A stretch of 32,405 nt of DNA from Christensenellaceae bacterium (GCA_031288735.1 JAITQU010000040.1:1-32405), one strand, 5' to 3'. Counted from the first letter of the stretch, positions 1 through 8,528 are shown. The notes: generated by a model not told the origin, from the sequence alone. Made by a program: numbers and translations.

Positions 1-217
1 TTCTGACATTTGAAACGATTATTTTGTGAGCTTATCCGATACAGCACAGGCATTTTCCAAAATATCATGCAGCGGACGGACAATAATTATGTTTTCCCAT
101 ATGGGGTGTGAACTGTAACTGTAGGCTGTAAAACAAGCACGCAGTAATATTTAGGCATGCTTTTTGTTGAAGAGAAGACTAGTTTGTTTCCTAAGAAAGG
201 AAATATCGTCTTTTAAA
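1..217. other. Gene-free left edge
   Basis: No gene is supported here. On the minus strand a frame is open from 150 to 22 (about 43 codons, ending at the TAA at 19-21), but it has no start codon or ribosome site and I do not recognise the peptide. It may be the last trace of a decayed gene, or chance. Confidence 0.4.
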
Positions 218-591
218 GGGAGTGTATATTAATTTGTGTAAATCTGGGAGGAGGAGGTTTAATCCCATCTTTGACAGTTAAAAAATTTTAAGAGTACTAG
301 AGCCTCGTAAAATGCAATCTTTCTGGTGTTTTTTACCTAAAATTCGTTATTTATCCTATATTTTTCACTTCAAGTATTCTCTCTAGAGTTTGCTCAATCA
401 ACACAGCTGTTAATTGGTGTGTTCCATCTATAGTTTTTATTCCATCCGACTGTGCCAACTGGCCTATTATAACCCTGCTTCTCTCATTAACTCATCTTTT
501 TTTGTTAGTTTTTTTTTCATTTTGGTGTCCTCCTAATTTGTGTTTTTATTATACCTCCTCCTCCCAGATTCACAAATTAATATACACTCCC
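218..591 (-). mobile_element. Relic of an IS256-family element with terminal inverted repeats
   Basis: Two near-perfect inverted repeats of about 38-40 bp bound this segment (218-257 and 554-591). Both begin GGGAGTGTATATTAATTTGT and run on to CTGGGAGGAGGAGG, differing by a 2-base indel. Inside, on the minus strand, AGGAGG is followed by an ATG at 520 and a 17-residue peptide (MKKKLTKKDELMREAGL), then a stop. A second frame continues with residues such as GIKTIDGTHQLTAVLIEQTLERI to about position 355, split here as GIKTIDGTHQ and LTAVLIEQTLERI, and then stops. That pattern resembles the N-terminus of IS256/Mutator-type transposases, and the repeat ends look like IS256 ends. The rest of a transposase of about 400 residues is absent, so this is a non-autonomous, MITE-like deletion product. 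I see no convincing target-site duplication. The family call rests on recall of family features, not on a search. Confidence 0.6.
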
Positions 592-619
592 AACTTCGCA
601 TAAAAATCAAATCAAATCT

Positions 620-648
620 TTGCAAAAATGTTAAAAATGTGCTATTAT
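620..648 (+). promoter_or_regulatory. Sigma-A-type promoter of the diguanylate cyclase gene
   Basis: TTGCAA (620-625), a 17-bp spacer and TATTAT (643-648). A second -10 candidate, TATAAT at 646-651, overlaps but gives a 20-bp spacer. The promoter begins only 29 bp outside the right end of the IS256 relic. It gives a leader of about 95 nt before the ATG at 750. Confidence 0.55.
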
Positions 649-657
649 AATACATAA

Positions 658-722
658 ATAAGTGATTTACGCACCGATAGTTTTTGTGCAGGCCGAATGC
701 ACGTCTGTGTTTTAGCCACTTG
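658..722 (+). promoter_or_regulatory. Possible structured 5' leader of the diguanylate cyclase mRNA
   Basis: AAGTG (660-664) can pair with CACTT (717-721). It encloses a perfect hairpin, GTGCA (686-690) with TGCAC (698-702) and the 7-nt loop GGCCGAA. The region is less AT-rich than its surroundings. I looked for the conserved core of cyclic-di-GMP class I riboswitches and did not find it, so no class is assigned. Confidence 0.3.
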
Positions 723-749
723 TGTGTGTGACTTCAAAGGAATTTTACT

Positions 750-2252
750 ATGGCAAAAAAATATAAATATCTAATTTTTTCTCAAATAATTGCAATTCTT
801 TTTGCCGTCTGCTCATTTGTTATTGCTTTGATAAGCGACCCGATTTTAAGTATGCTGCCTGCTGTTTCTGTAGTTGCTATGCTCGTGTCGTTTGTGTTTC
901 TAATTATTTCTTATAAATCACAATTCAAAACACCAGTTCTTGACAGCTTATATGACTATATGCCTGGTGGCAATATCGAATTTTATTTAGATAAAAATTT
1001 GACAATTAGAGATTGCTCACCGCAATTTTTGCGTTATGTTGGTATTGTTGGTTCAGACTTTATGCTGGCATTTAGTGGTAGTTTCTTAAACATGGTAGTT
1101 GCCGAAAACCGAGAGCGAGTTTTGAGTGAACTTAAACGCGGATTTAACATTTCAAAACATATTACACTAAACTGTCGCATAATTGTCAATGGGAATAATG
1201 TTATTCCCGTCATTATTTTTGCAAGTTATAGATTACGACTTAAGCATTCAGAGGATGAAAACACAAACTCACATGTAATCGTTAAATGCTTAGTCATTGA
1301 TGTTTCTACAGTTAAAGAACTTGAAAACAAAAACAATACAGAGGCAGAAAGATATAGAATAATTGCAGAGCAATCTGATGCGATCGTTTTTGAATATAAT
1401 CTGATAGAAAAGGTGCTTTTTCTAAACAGTCAATTTAAACGGCAGTTTGGATACGAAGTGCCATCTAGCACAGATTTAGATGTTTTATTTACTCAAGCGG
1501 ACAGTGCTGTTCATTCTGGTGACACACATAAACTTTATGCAATCAGCCGTAGTCTTGAAGTAAATAATGAATGCGAAATGCGTGTTAGACGATTAGATAA
1601 TAGCTTCGCTTGGTGTAAGTTGACATCAACTACACTTTTTGGCAATGACAACAAGCCAGCGCGTCTCATTGGTAAAATTATTGACATTGATGACTCGGTG
1701 AGAGAGAGTGATAGACTGTATACAGAAGAGAGTAGCGATCCACTAACAGGTGCATATAGTAAGGAATTAGCACAAAAGAAAATAACAGAAATATTAGAAA
1801 ACGCTCAAGAGGGTGTAATGTATGCTCTAATAGTTTTCAATATTGATAACTTTAGATATATTAATGCGAATTTTGGTCATTTTTGTGGTGACAGGGTGCT
1901 GACAAAGGTAGTTAAGGATGTTTCTGCACTTTTTCGATCTTCCGACATAATAGGCAGAATAAGCGGTGATGAATTTGTCGTTCTAGTTAAAGATTTACCA
2001 AGCAAAAACCACGCTATTAAGAAAACGACCAGTATTCTTTCATCCATATACAATGGATTTACGCTTGAAAATGATGGTTTTATGATAACGGCAAGTGCAG
2101 GGGTTGCGTTCTTTCCAGATCACGCAAAGACACACAGTGAACTACTAGACAAAGCTAGTTTGGCAATGATTGAAGCAAAGCACAGTGGAAAAAACACATA
2201 TATTACCTATGCTCTTAAAAAAGCTATCAAGCAAGATAAAGTTGAAGACTAG
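750..2252 (+). CDS. Membrane-anchored PAS-PAS-GGDEF diguanylate cyclase
   Basis: Predicted to make cyclic di-GMP from two GTP at the cytoplasmic membrane. The 500-residue protein has two N-terminal membrane segments (about 7-27 and 35-55), two PAS-like sensor regions (about 70-190 and 200-320) and a C-terminal GGDEF domain (about 325-490). The signature loop is SGDEF at 405-409, a variant found in active enzymes. The inhibitory product-binding site RSSD lies at 396-399, exactly five residues before the loop, so feedback inhibition by cyclic di-GMP is likely. The metal and substrate residues in FNIDNFRYINANFGHFCGD are kept. The ATG is preceded by AAAGGA at good spacing. The next two genes are cyclic-di-GMP turnover proteins, each with its own promoter. 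The signal sensed by the PAS regions is unknown. Confidence 0.88.
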   Translation: MAKKYKYLIFSQIIAILFAVCSFVIALISDPILSMLPAVSVVAMLVSFVFLIISYKSQFKTPVLDSLYDYMPGGNIEFYLDKNLTIRDCSPQFLRYVGIVGSDFMLAFSGSFLNMVVAENRERVLSELKRGFNISKHITLNCRIIVNGNNVIPVIIFASYRLRLKHSEDENTNSHVIVKCLVIDVSTVKELENKNNTEAERYRIIAEQSDAIVFEYNLIEKVLFLNSQFKRQFGYEVPSSTDLDVLFTQADSAVHSGDTHKLYAISRSLEVNNECEMRVRRLDNSFAWCKLTSTTLFGNDNKPARLIGKIIDIDDSVRESDRLYTEESSDPLTGAYSKELAQKKITEILENAQEGVMYALIVFNIDNFRYINANFGHFCGDRVLTKVVKDVSALFRSSDIIGRISGDEFVVLVKDLPSKNHAIKKTTSILSSIYNGFTLENDGFMITASAGVAFFPDHAKTHSELLDKASLAMIEAKHSGKNTYITYALKKAIKQDKVED

Positions 2253-2272
2253 TAATAATTCAAATAAATTTA

Positions 2273-2310
2273 ATCAAACGTTTGAGAGTATGTATTAATG
2301 TTCGTTTGAT
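2273..2310. repeat. Palindrome with repeated half-site downstream of the diguanylate cyclase gene
   Basis: TCAAACGTTTGA (2274-2285) is a perfect 12-bp palindrome. Its right half recurs as CGTTTGAT (2303-2310), which can also pair with ATCAAACG (2273-2280) as an 8-bp stem with a 22-nt loop. It could be an operator pair or a weak transcript end; there is no T-run after it. Confidence 0.35.
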
Positions 2311-2397
2311 GAAAACAATACGTTTAGTGTCAGTGGAAAATTAGAATTGTGAGTGTTTTTTTTGTTGTATTGTGATGTTTTATGGAATTGTGAAATC

Positions 2398-2426
2398 TTG
2401 AATTATTAGTTAATATCAAATATAAA
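2398..2426 (+). promoter_or_regulatory. Sigma-A-type promoter of the EAL phosphodiesterase gene
   Basis: TTGAAT (2398-2403), a 17-bp spacer and TATAAA (2421-2426). This gives a leader of roughly 90 nt before the GTG start at 2526. Confidence 0.5.
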
Positions 2427-2525
2427 AGACACAAAAAGGTGAATGAGGAAATTTTGACGAGTGGTTGTCAGTAGTTTGAGCGTTAATCCTCAGTTTGAAA
2501 ATGCGGTTGACAAGGAGAATTTATA

Positions 2526-5045
2526 GTGAAAAGATACTTATTTAGGTTTACTCTGCTAGTAACTTCTGTTCTTGTTGCCATTATTGCGATATCGATTGTG
2601 TATACAATTAATTTTCGGAGTAACATAAAAGAAAAATATCTAAGAATATACGATACAGAGCTAGAAAGCATAGGAGAAAGACTAGATAAAAGCATTGATG
2701 AAACTTTTAAACTTTTGGAAACAATTAACGTATCGGAGCATATGCAAATTCCTGATGGTTTTTATGCCATAGGTCGTTTTTCTCGAAAAGAAATAACTCA
2801 ATTTGTTAACAGCTCAACACCTATTGATCCTAGAGCGATGAACGGTGAAATATATGCTAGACTAACAGGAAATGAATTAAAAAATGAGTATGATCAACCA
2901 GTGAGATTTTTGTCATACTTAAGAAAGGATGATAAAGTAACATTTAATAAGGATTTCATCGTTTTTTCGAAACCATCAATAAGGGTAACAGACGAATATA
3001 TTGTTCTTTATCAGGAATTATCTAGATTCAACGAAAGAATGGCAACATTAGACCTTGACAATGTAGTATTTACTGACGATCAAGGAGTAATAATTGCATC
3101 AACAGTCCCAGAATTTAGAGACAAATACGACTATTTGTATTCGAACACAAAAGAAAAAAGAGTTTTTTCAAAATTCAAATATGGTGATGTTAAGGATAAT
3201 CAAAATTTAGAATTATCTATTGAAGGGGTTCCATCATTTTTAGTTAAACAAGAACTAAGCGCAAACGGCGCGCCATATTGCTTAACAGGATATTTAGCAA
3301 GCGGAAAGATTGCAACAGAGCTTAATGCTGAAAACATTAGGTCTTTAGTTTTTGTTATATTGATCACAAGTGTTTCATTTCTAGGATCTGTTTTGATTCT
3401 AGTAATGTATATTTTAATAAGTAGGAAATTCGTAAACACTAGTATTTCAAAGGGCAAATACAGTATTTTCGTAACCAATGCTGGTACTATACTTGGCAGG
3501 AACAGGAAATTTGCTCGCGAGTTTGCACTAAAAAGCACGGCAAGCACATTGATGCTTAATGAACTTGGTGTGCCAAACAACTTTGGAAGCGATGATATAA
3601 TACTAAGAATGCCAAACAAACAAGGGGAAGTTAAATATATTAGATTTTTGTCAACGCAAACACTATATGGGTATCGACTACTTGGCACAGATGCAACTGA
3701 TATGACTACTGCGTACCTTGAAGCAAAATATCTTTCTAACTGTGATTATTTAACACAACTACCAAATCTAAAACAATTAGATGTTGATTACAACAAGTTG
3801 TGTATTGAAGTTCCAAATGAACAATTCTGCTTTGAGTACATTGACATTATGGATGTGGAAAAATACAAGGTCATGTTTGGACAATCATTCTACAACCAAT
3901 TAAAGGTAAATTTTGCAAAAAGATTGAATGGAATATTTAATGGAATGGTCTATCAATCTGGTGATATGCGATTCATTATATTTACAAAGTCTACCTCCGT
4001 AACTAAATTCTTAACTAGTGAAACTGATAAATGCACAAATCTTATAAGCGCACCTATAAGAGTAGATACACAATTTTTGATTTTAGAGTTCAAGGGTGGT
4101 TACTGCAAACCAGTTCTTGCTAGGGATCGAGCTGATCTAGATACCATGCTCTACCAGGCACAAGTTGCATTAAATGCTGCAATTGAATCGGATTCACGAG
4201 CAATTGTTGGATTCTACGATGCGCTTATGCAAGGCGAGTCACGCATTTATGAGGATAGAACTGCTGTTATTGATCTTATAGAAAAGAACATGCTAACATT
4301 ACATTATCAACCACAATATAATCTACATCAGCGCAAGATTGTTGGTTTTGAAGCATTGACAAGACCAAGAGAAAAAATGAATATGCCAATTATCGATTTT
4401 ATTGAACACGCTGAGCGTAATGGAAGTATAATTGAGCTTGGCAACTTCGTTTATAAAACTGCAATGGGATTTGCAAAGAAAATCGAAGGTTCAGGCGTCA
4501 TCGTTGCAATGAACATTTCTCCTGTTCAATTAATGCAAGACGGGTTTGTTTCAACATTCTTGCATTTCTATAGACACTTTGCGCTTAAGCCTCATAGTAT
4601 AGCCGTAGAAATTACCGAATCGTTCCTTATATCTAATTATAACAGAGTAATCAGAATTCTTAAAACTATTAACACAGAAGGTGTGGATATACATCTAGAT
4701 GACTTTGGGACTGTTTATTCATCAATGCTTTATCTTAAGAAATTACCAATCAGCACGATTAAAATTGATCGTGAATTTGTTAGAGACATAAACTATAATG
4801 GTTACAGCAAGATGATAGTTGAAATCATTTCTCAGTCAGCAAGCCATTTAAAACTGCACAGCATTGCTGAAGGCGTTGAGACAAAGGAGCAAGCCGAGAC
4901 GCTAAGAGAGCTTAACTGCGATATAATACAAGGTTATTATGTAGGTCGCGCTGTGGAAGAGCAAGAGGCAATGAAATTAATAGGATTAACAAGTAATGAT
5001 GAAAAACCTGAGCTCAAAGACGAAAACATAGAGGCTGAAAACTGA
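2526..5045 (+). CDS. Sensor / degenerate GGDEF / EAL cyclic-di-GMP phosphodiesterase
   Basis: Predicted to hydrolyse cyclic di-GMP. The 839-residue protein has a membrane segment at about 7-27, a large extracytoplasmic region (about 28-270) that probably senses a ligand, a second membrane segment (about 272-298), a degenerate GGDEF domain (about 405-570; the signature is replaced by SGDMRF at 478-483) and a C-terminal EAL domain (about 580-825). The EAL residues look complete: GFEALTRP with E609, NISPVQL, VEITES, DDFG at 725-728, IKID, AEGVET with E782, and IIQGYYVG. An active phosphodiesterase is therefore likely, with the GGDEF part serving as a regulatory GTP-binding or structural module. 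The start is GTG with AAGGAG eight bases upstream. It probably opposes the cyclase encoded at 750-2252. Confidence 0.86.
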   Translation: MKRYLFRFTLLVTSVLVAIIAISIVYTINFRSNIKEKYLRIYDTELESIGERLDKSIDETFKLLETINVSEHMQIPDGFYAIGRFSRKEITQFVNSSTPIDPRAMNGEIYARLTGNELKNEYDQPVRFLSYLRKDDKVTFNKDFIVFSKPSIRVTDEYIVLYQELSRFNERMATLDLDNVVFTDDQGVIIASTVPEFRDKYDYLYSNTKEKRVFSKFKYGDVKDNQNLELSIEGVPSFLVKQELSANGAPYCLTGYLASGKIATELNAENIRSLVFVILITSVSFLGSVLILVMYILISRKFVNTSISKGKYSIFVTNAGTILGRNRKFAREFALKSTASTLMLNELGVPNNFGSDDIILRMPNKQGEVKYIRFLSTQTLYGYRLLGTDATDMTTAYLEAKYLSNCDYLTQLPNLKQLDVDYNKLCIEVPNEQFCFEYIDIMDVEKYKVMFGQSFYNQLKVNFAKRLNGIFNGMVYQSGDMRFIIFTKSTSVTKFLTSETDKCTNLISAPIRVDTQFLILEFKGGYCKPVLARDRADLDTMLYQAQVALNAAIESDSRAIVGFYDALMQGESRIYEDRTAVIDLIEKNMLTLHYQPQYNLHQRKIVGFEALTRPREKMNMPIIDFIEHAERNGSIIELGNFVYKTAMGFAKKIEGSGVIVAMNISPVQLMQDGFVSTFLHFYRHFALKPHSIAVEITESFLISNYNRVIRILKTINTEGVDIHLDDFGTVYSSMLYLKKLPISTIKIDREFVRDINYNGYSKMIVEIISQSASHLKLHSIAEGVETKEQAETLRELNCDIIQGYYVGRAVEEQEAMKLIGLTSNDEKPELKDENIEAEN

Positions 5046-5090
5046 TAAAAGTCGAAACTATGTAATTTAGTATGATCAATAGATAAAACC

Positions 5091-5102
5091 GTAAAGCTTT
5101 AC
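5091..5102. repeat. Perfect palindrome after the EAL gene
   Basis: GTAAAGCTTTAC is a perfect 12-bp palindrome about 45 bp after the stop codon. It is too short and lacks a T-run, so I do not call it a terminator. Confidence 0.3.
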
Positions 5103-5419
5103 AATAAACAAGAAACAAAAAAGCGAGATGAAAATCTTCCAGAAAATGGGATATCGACTTAGTTAAGTAAGTGAATTGTTTTAGAATTCGTAGTAAATAC
5201 TTCGATGATAGAAACCATAGCTTTAAATTACGATGTCTAAATTTTTGTTTTTGTATTCTACTAGCTAACAAATATATTAGTTAATTTGTGTAGATAAGAC
5301 AAATATACAGCACATATTAACTAGTAGGAAAAAAGACTTAAACTTTAGTGGAGCGAATATGCAAACACTAAATAATAAGTATCAATTTTTAGTTCGAATG
5401 TAATGTATTAATTGTCTAC

Positions 5420-5464
5420 AAGGACTGAAGCATTGAGCTGGTAAGATAATTCAGGGGGTTCCTT
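5420..5464 (+). other. Predicted bulged hairpin ahead of the third cyclic-di-GMP gene
   Basis: AAGGACTGAA (5420-5429) pairs with TTCAG (5450-5454) and TCCTT (5460-5464), giving two stacked 5-bp helices separated by a one-sided GGGGT bulge. It overlaps the -35 element of the next promoter by about two bases, so it could be an upstream transcript end or a DNA-level site. The rest of the 5046-5612 gap is AT-rich, with no gene seen. Confidence 0.3.
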
Positions 5465-5491
5465 GACTGATGCTTAAATTTTTAGGATAAT
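5463..5491 (+). promoter_or_regulatory. Sigma-A-type promoter of the degenerate GGDEF-EAL gene
   Basis: TTGACT (5463-5468), a 17-bp spacer and GATAAT (5486-5491), each one base off consensus. The leader to the ATG at 5613 is about 115 nt. Confidence 0.55.
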
Positions 5492-5612
5492 TAATGATAT
5501 AAAAAAACACGCTCCTACAAGTGGTTTAGGTTACTCAAAGAAATATTAATCGACAGAAAAACAAATCTCAAAACCGATGAATATTCAGAAGAAACAATAA
5601 GAGGTATATTGT

Positions 5613-7631
5613 ATGAATGAATACTTTACAGTATCAGCAGTAGAAAACAGCACGGCTGTCTTTTTCCTTATACTAATAGTTATAGCAACTATAGCAATAG
5701 GGATTCTAGTAATGCGATCAATAGTCAAAGCTAGACGTAAGTGGGCTGAAGAGCGAGAAAAGGAAGGCACTCTAGGTGCTGATGAGTTTTTCAATACTTT
5801 GGGCAAATATATTGAATCTAATAAGAAGGTAAATCTTTTGTTGTTTAGAATCGACATATTTGATAGCCCAACGATATTGAAAAATATCGGGAGTATACAA
5901 TACGGAACCGCTCTTGAGCAACTGTTTTCTAAAATTAGGTCAGTGCTCGGTATAAATGTCAAGATTGCACAGCAAGGTGATGACATTGTTTATGTGTCTC
6001 ATAGAACACCAAAGTTTATTGTAGCTGCAAATCTCGATAATATGTGTCGCACAATAATACGGGAACTCCAGAAGAGCATATTAATTGCAGGAATGTTAAG
6101 AGTTGACTTTGATGTCAATATTGGTGTTGTTACATATCCAGGTGGCGGTAAAGACATAGATGTAATCAAACAGAATCTACAGCTTGCAGTAGTTGCCGCA
6201 AAACGCAAAGGAATGAATCAATATGCGTTCTACGATATTTCACTAACAAATCAAGAAAGTGATGAGTATAAAAGCTTTCTTGAGATTAAAGAAGCTATTG
6301 ATAACAAAGATTTTACTTTGTATTATCAACCTATTGTAAACCTTGAATCATTAGAAGTAGCATCTGCTGAATCCTTACTTAGATGGAAACATAAAGACAA
6401 AGGTGTATTACCTCCAAGCACATTCCTAAGTGTAATGGAGCACACTGGCGATATAAACTGGGTAGGTGTTTGGGCAATTGAACAATTGTTTAAGCAACAT
6501 CAGTTGTGGCAAGCACAATATCCTGATTTCAAATTTACATTATCTACAAATCTATCACCAAAGCAATTAATTAATCCACAATTAACTGAGGAATTAAGGC
6601 GTCTAGTGAAAAAGACCAAGATTTTACCAGCCGATTTTGCGTTTGAAATAATACAATCAACTATTGAAACAAATGTTGATCCCGCATTAACCGAAAATAT
6701 TAAGAAGTTAAGCGAAATAGGATTCCTTATAACGATTGATAATTTTAGCAATTCTTCATTCCAAACATTAGAGGCAATACCAGTTAACATGATTAAGTTA
6801 TCACGAGGATTTATAAATCAATCTATTAGCAGTGAGGTAACTAAGGGTGTTATTGGAATGTTGGTAAGCTATGCTAAAAGTCATAATATTAAATTAGTAG
6901 CAGAAGGGGTAGAAAATATTGATACTCTTACATACATTAAAAACATTGGAATTGATTATGGTCAAGGCTACTATTTCGCAAAGCCAGGTGCGGCAAATGA
7001 CTTGATGAATGCTATTGTTATGACCCCATGGACTGCTGTGACAAACACAACTAAACCAGCAACACCTTTAGTTGAAAGTTCAATTGACAGTGTATCGGTT
7101 CAAGAAAAACCAATCGCAAGTGATACTACAACTGTTTTAGATAAAGTTGATATTAGTACAACTGATCTAAGTAAATCAAATATTGAAGAAAAAACAGTCA
7201 TATCTGAGAATGTTAAAAGTTCTAATGACAAAGTAGTAGCTCCGCCTGATAAAAAGAAAGGCGCTAGTGATACTGTGAAAAACAAATCGGACAAAAAGAA
7301 GAATGCAACTGACACAGTGATCGTTCAGCCAGTTAAAACAGAAAGCACTTTAGAAAAAGAAACTACTGAGAAAGTTAATTTAGAAATCCAAAAGGATACA
7401 CTACTTCAAGCTGAAAGCTCACCTCAAATTGAAGAAGATGCGCCAAAAAGTGTTGCTGTCGAAACGATTGACATAGCATCAGACGTTCAAGAAAACATAA
7501 TACAAGATGAACAACCATCGACACCTATCGACTCAACCATTGATCAAACACCAGTTTCCACAAATAGCGATGTTGCCTCAATAAATGATGACGTACCTAA
7601 TATTAAATCTTCTCGTAGATCTAGACGTTAA
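5613..7631 (+). CDS. Membrane-anchored degenerate GGDEF-EAL protein with long polar tail
   Basis: A cyclic-di-GMP binding or weakly active phosphodiesterase-like protein of 672 residues. It has one N-terminal membrane segment (about 13-34), a degenerate GGDEF domain (about 50-205, with QGDDI in place of the signature near 120) and an EAL domain (about 216-465). Of the EAL catalytic residues, E253 (in AESLL), the N of TNLSPKQL, the K of IKLS, the E of AEGVEN and the Q of GQGYYFAKP remain. The metal pair DDFG is D376-N377-F-S, and EITE is reduced to EIIQ. Reduced or lost hydrolysis is likely, so it may act as a receptor. Residues about 470-672 form a Thr/Ser/Lys/Asp-rich, probably disordered tail ending SSRRSRR. 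The ATG has AAGAGGT upstream. It is the third member of the cyclic-di-GMP block and is followed by a terminator. Confidence 0.82.
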   Translation: MNEYFTVSAVENSTAVFFLILIVIATIAIGILVMRSIVKARRKWAEEREKEGTLGADEFFNTLGKYIESNKKVNLLLFRIDIFDSPTILKNIGSIQYGTALEQLFSKIRSVLGINVKIAQQGDDIVYVSHRTPKFIVAANLDNMCRTIIRELQKSILIAGMLRVDFDVNIGVVTYPGGGKDIDVIKQNLQLAVVAAKRKGMNQYAFYDISLTNQESDEYKSFLEIKEAIDNKDFTLYYQPIVNLESLEVASAESLLRWKHKDKGVLPPSTFLSVMEHTGDINWVGVWAIEQLFKQHQLWQAQYPDFKFTLSTNLSPKQLINPQLTEELRRLVKKTKILPADFAFEIIQSTIETNVDPALTENIKKLSEIGFLITIDNFSNSSFQTLEAIPVNMIKLSRGFINQSISSEVTKGVIGMLVSYAKSHNIKLVAEGVENIDTLTYIKNIGIDYGQGYYFAKPGAANDLMNAIVMTPWTAVTNTTKPATPLVESSIDSVSVQEKPIASDTTTVLDKVDISTTDLSKSNIEEKTVISENVKSSNDKVVAPPDKKKGASDTVKNKSDKKKNATDTVIVQPVKTESTLEKETTEKVNLEIQKDTLLQAESSPQIEEDAPKSVAVETIDIASDVQENIIQDEQPSTPIDSTIDQTPVSTNSDVASINDDVPNIKSSRRSRR

Positions 7632-7678
7632 AAATATAAGAAATTTTAGTGTTGATTATTGCATAAAAAAGCTCAAAA

Positions 7679-7710
7679 TTAAAGCCCTTTGGCACTCCAT
7701 AGGGCTTTAA
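7679..7710 (+). terminator. Stem-loop terminator after the cyclic-di-GMP block
   Basis: TTAAAGCCCT (7679-7688) and AGGGCTTTAA (7701-7710) form a perfect 10-bp stem with a 12-nt loop, followed by the T-rich TCATTTCTT. The A-rich 5' side means it could also act on the minus strand for the rubrerythrin transcript. Confidence 0.65.
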
Positions 7711-7735
7711 TCATTTCTTAGAAGATATTTAAAGT

Positions 7736-7753
7736 AGCATTTTACAAAATGCT
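7736..7753 (-). terminator. Possible terminator for rubrerythrin
   Basis: AGCATTTTACAAAATGCT is an inverted repeat of 8 bp about 195 bp past the rubrerythrin stop. It is AT-rich and thermodynamically weak. The rest of the gap between 7711 and 7946 holds only short palindromes, such as GTAGATCTAC at 7919-7928. Confidence 0.3.
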
Positions 7754-7946
7754 TATACTTTTACACTATATAAATATTTTAATTTATTTTAAGATAGATA
7801 GAAAAGTGATCTTGAATAATGGACTAAAAAGTTACTCTCTTAGCAATCTAGAACAACTGTTTTATTTACTTCATTAATAATTAAGAGCTTGTACAAAATG
7901 CAAAGCGTCCAAGTTTTAGTAGATCTACATTATTTAAAGTAGAGTT

Positions 7947-8528
7947 TTAAACTTTAATTAATAGGCTTTCCTTTTTTGCATGACATAGTGGACATTCATC
8001 AAAGGCTTCTTTGGCATTGAATTGAAAACCACAATCGGGACACTTCCAAGTAACAACCGCTGTTTTTTTGTAGCAACTCTTGTCCTTACTCTGCTTATAC
8101 AGATCTAAGAGTAAAGCACTATGTGTTTTTTCAACTTCTGCAAGATTACGATAAAGAGTTGCAATATCATCAAAACCCTCGTCAGTTGCTATTTTAGCAA
8201 ATGCAGGATATATTCGTTCACCCTCATTTTCTTCATCCTCTGATGCAAATTTTAAATTATCTAGCAAATTCCATTTCTCTTTAAATGGATAACCAGAATT
8301 GACATTAATGTTGATTAGTGTATTCTTATCTGCTCCTTGTATATATGAATACAGGAGTCGAGCGTGATTGAATTCATTATACACTATGCCATCTATAATG
8401 GAAGCAAGTGCTTTTTGCCCATCCATTCTTGCCCCATATTCTATAAATTCATAGCGAGTTCTTGCCATGCATTCACCAGCAAAGCTGTTAACTAGGTTCG
8501 AAAATGTTCTACTTTCTTTCAAATTCAT
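7947..8528 (-). CDS. rbr: Rubrerythrin
   Basis: A non-haem iron peroxidase that reduces hydrogen peroxide in the cytoplasm of anaerobes. The 193-residue protein has an N-terminal ferritin-like four-helix domain (about 1-145) with the glutamates and EFNHARL-type motif expected for the di-iron centre. A C-terminal rubredoxin-like domain follows, with Cys pairs C163/C166 (CPDC) and C179/C182 (CPLC) to hold the mononuclear iron. Length and domain order match classical rubrerythrin. The ATG has GGAGG seven bases upstream. It stands alone, facing away from the gene at 9260 and convergent with the cyclic-di-GMP block. I looked for a PerR-type operator upstream and did not find a good one. Confidence 0.92.
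   Translation of the reverse strand: MNLKESRTFSNLVNSFAGECMARTRYEFIEYGARMDGQKALASIIDGIVYNEFNHARLLYSYIQGADKNTLININVNSGYPFKEKWNLLDNLKFASEDEENEGERIYPAFAKIATDEGFDDIATLYRNLAEVEKTHSALLLDLYKQSKDKSCYKKTAVVTWKCPDCGFQFNAKEAFDECPLCHAKKESLLIKV

Noticed and set aside
22-150. 43-codon open frame on the minus strand at the left edge
   Set aside because: No start codon, no ribosome site and no recognisable peptide.
658-749. Cyclic-di-GMP class I or II riboswitch before the diguanylate cyclase
   Set aside because: The conserved class I core and receptor segments are absent, and I could not fit the class II pseudoknot; kept only as an unassigned structured leader.
3200-3688. 162-codon minus-strand frame inside the EAL gene
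   Set aside because: Antisense shadow; the sense strand encodes the sensor and linker region of a recognisable protein.
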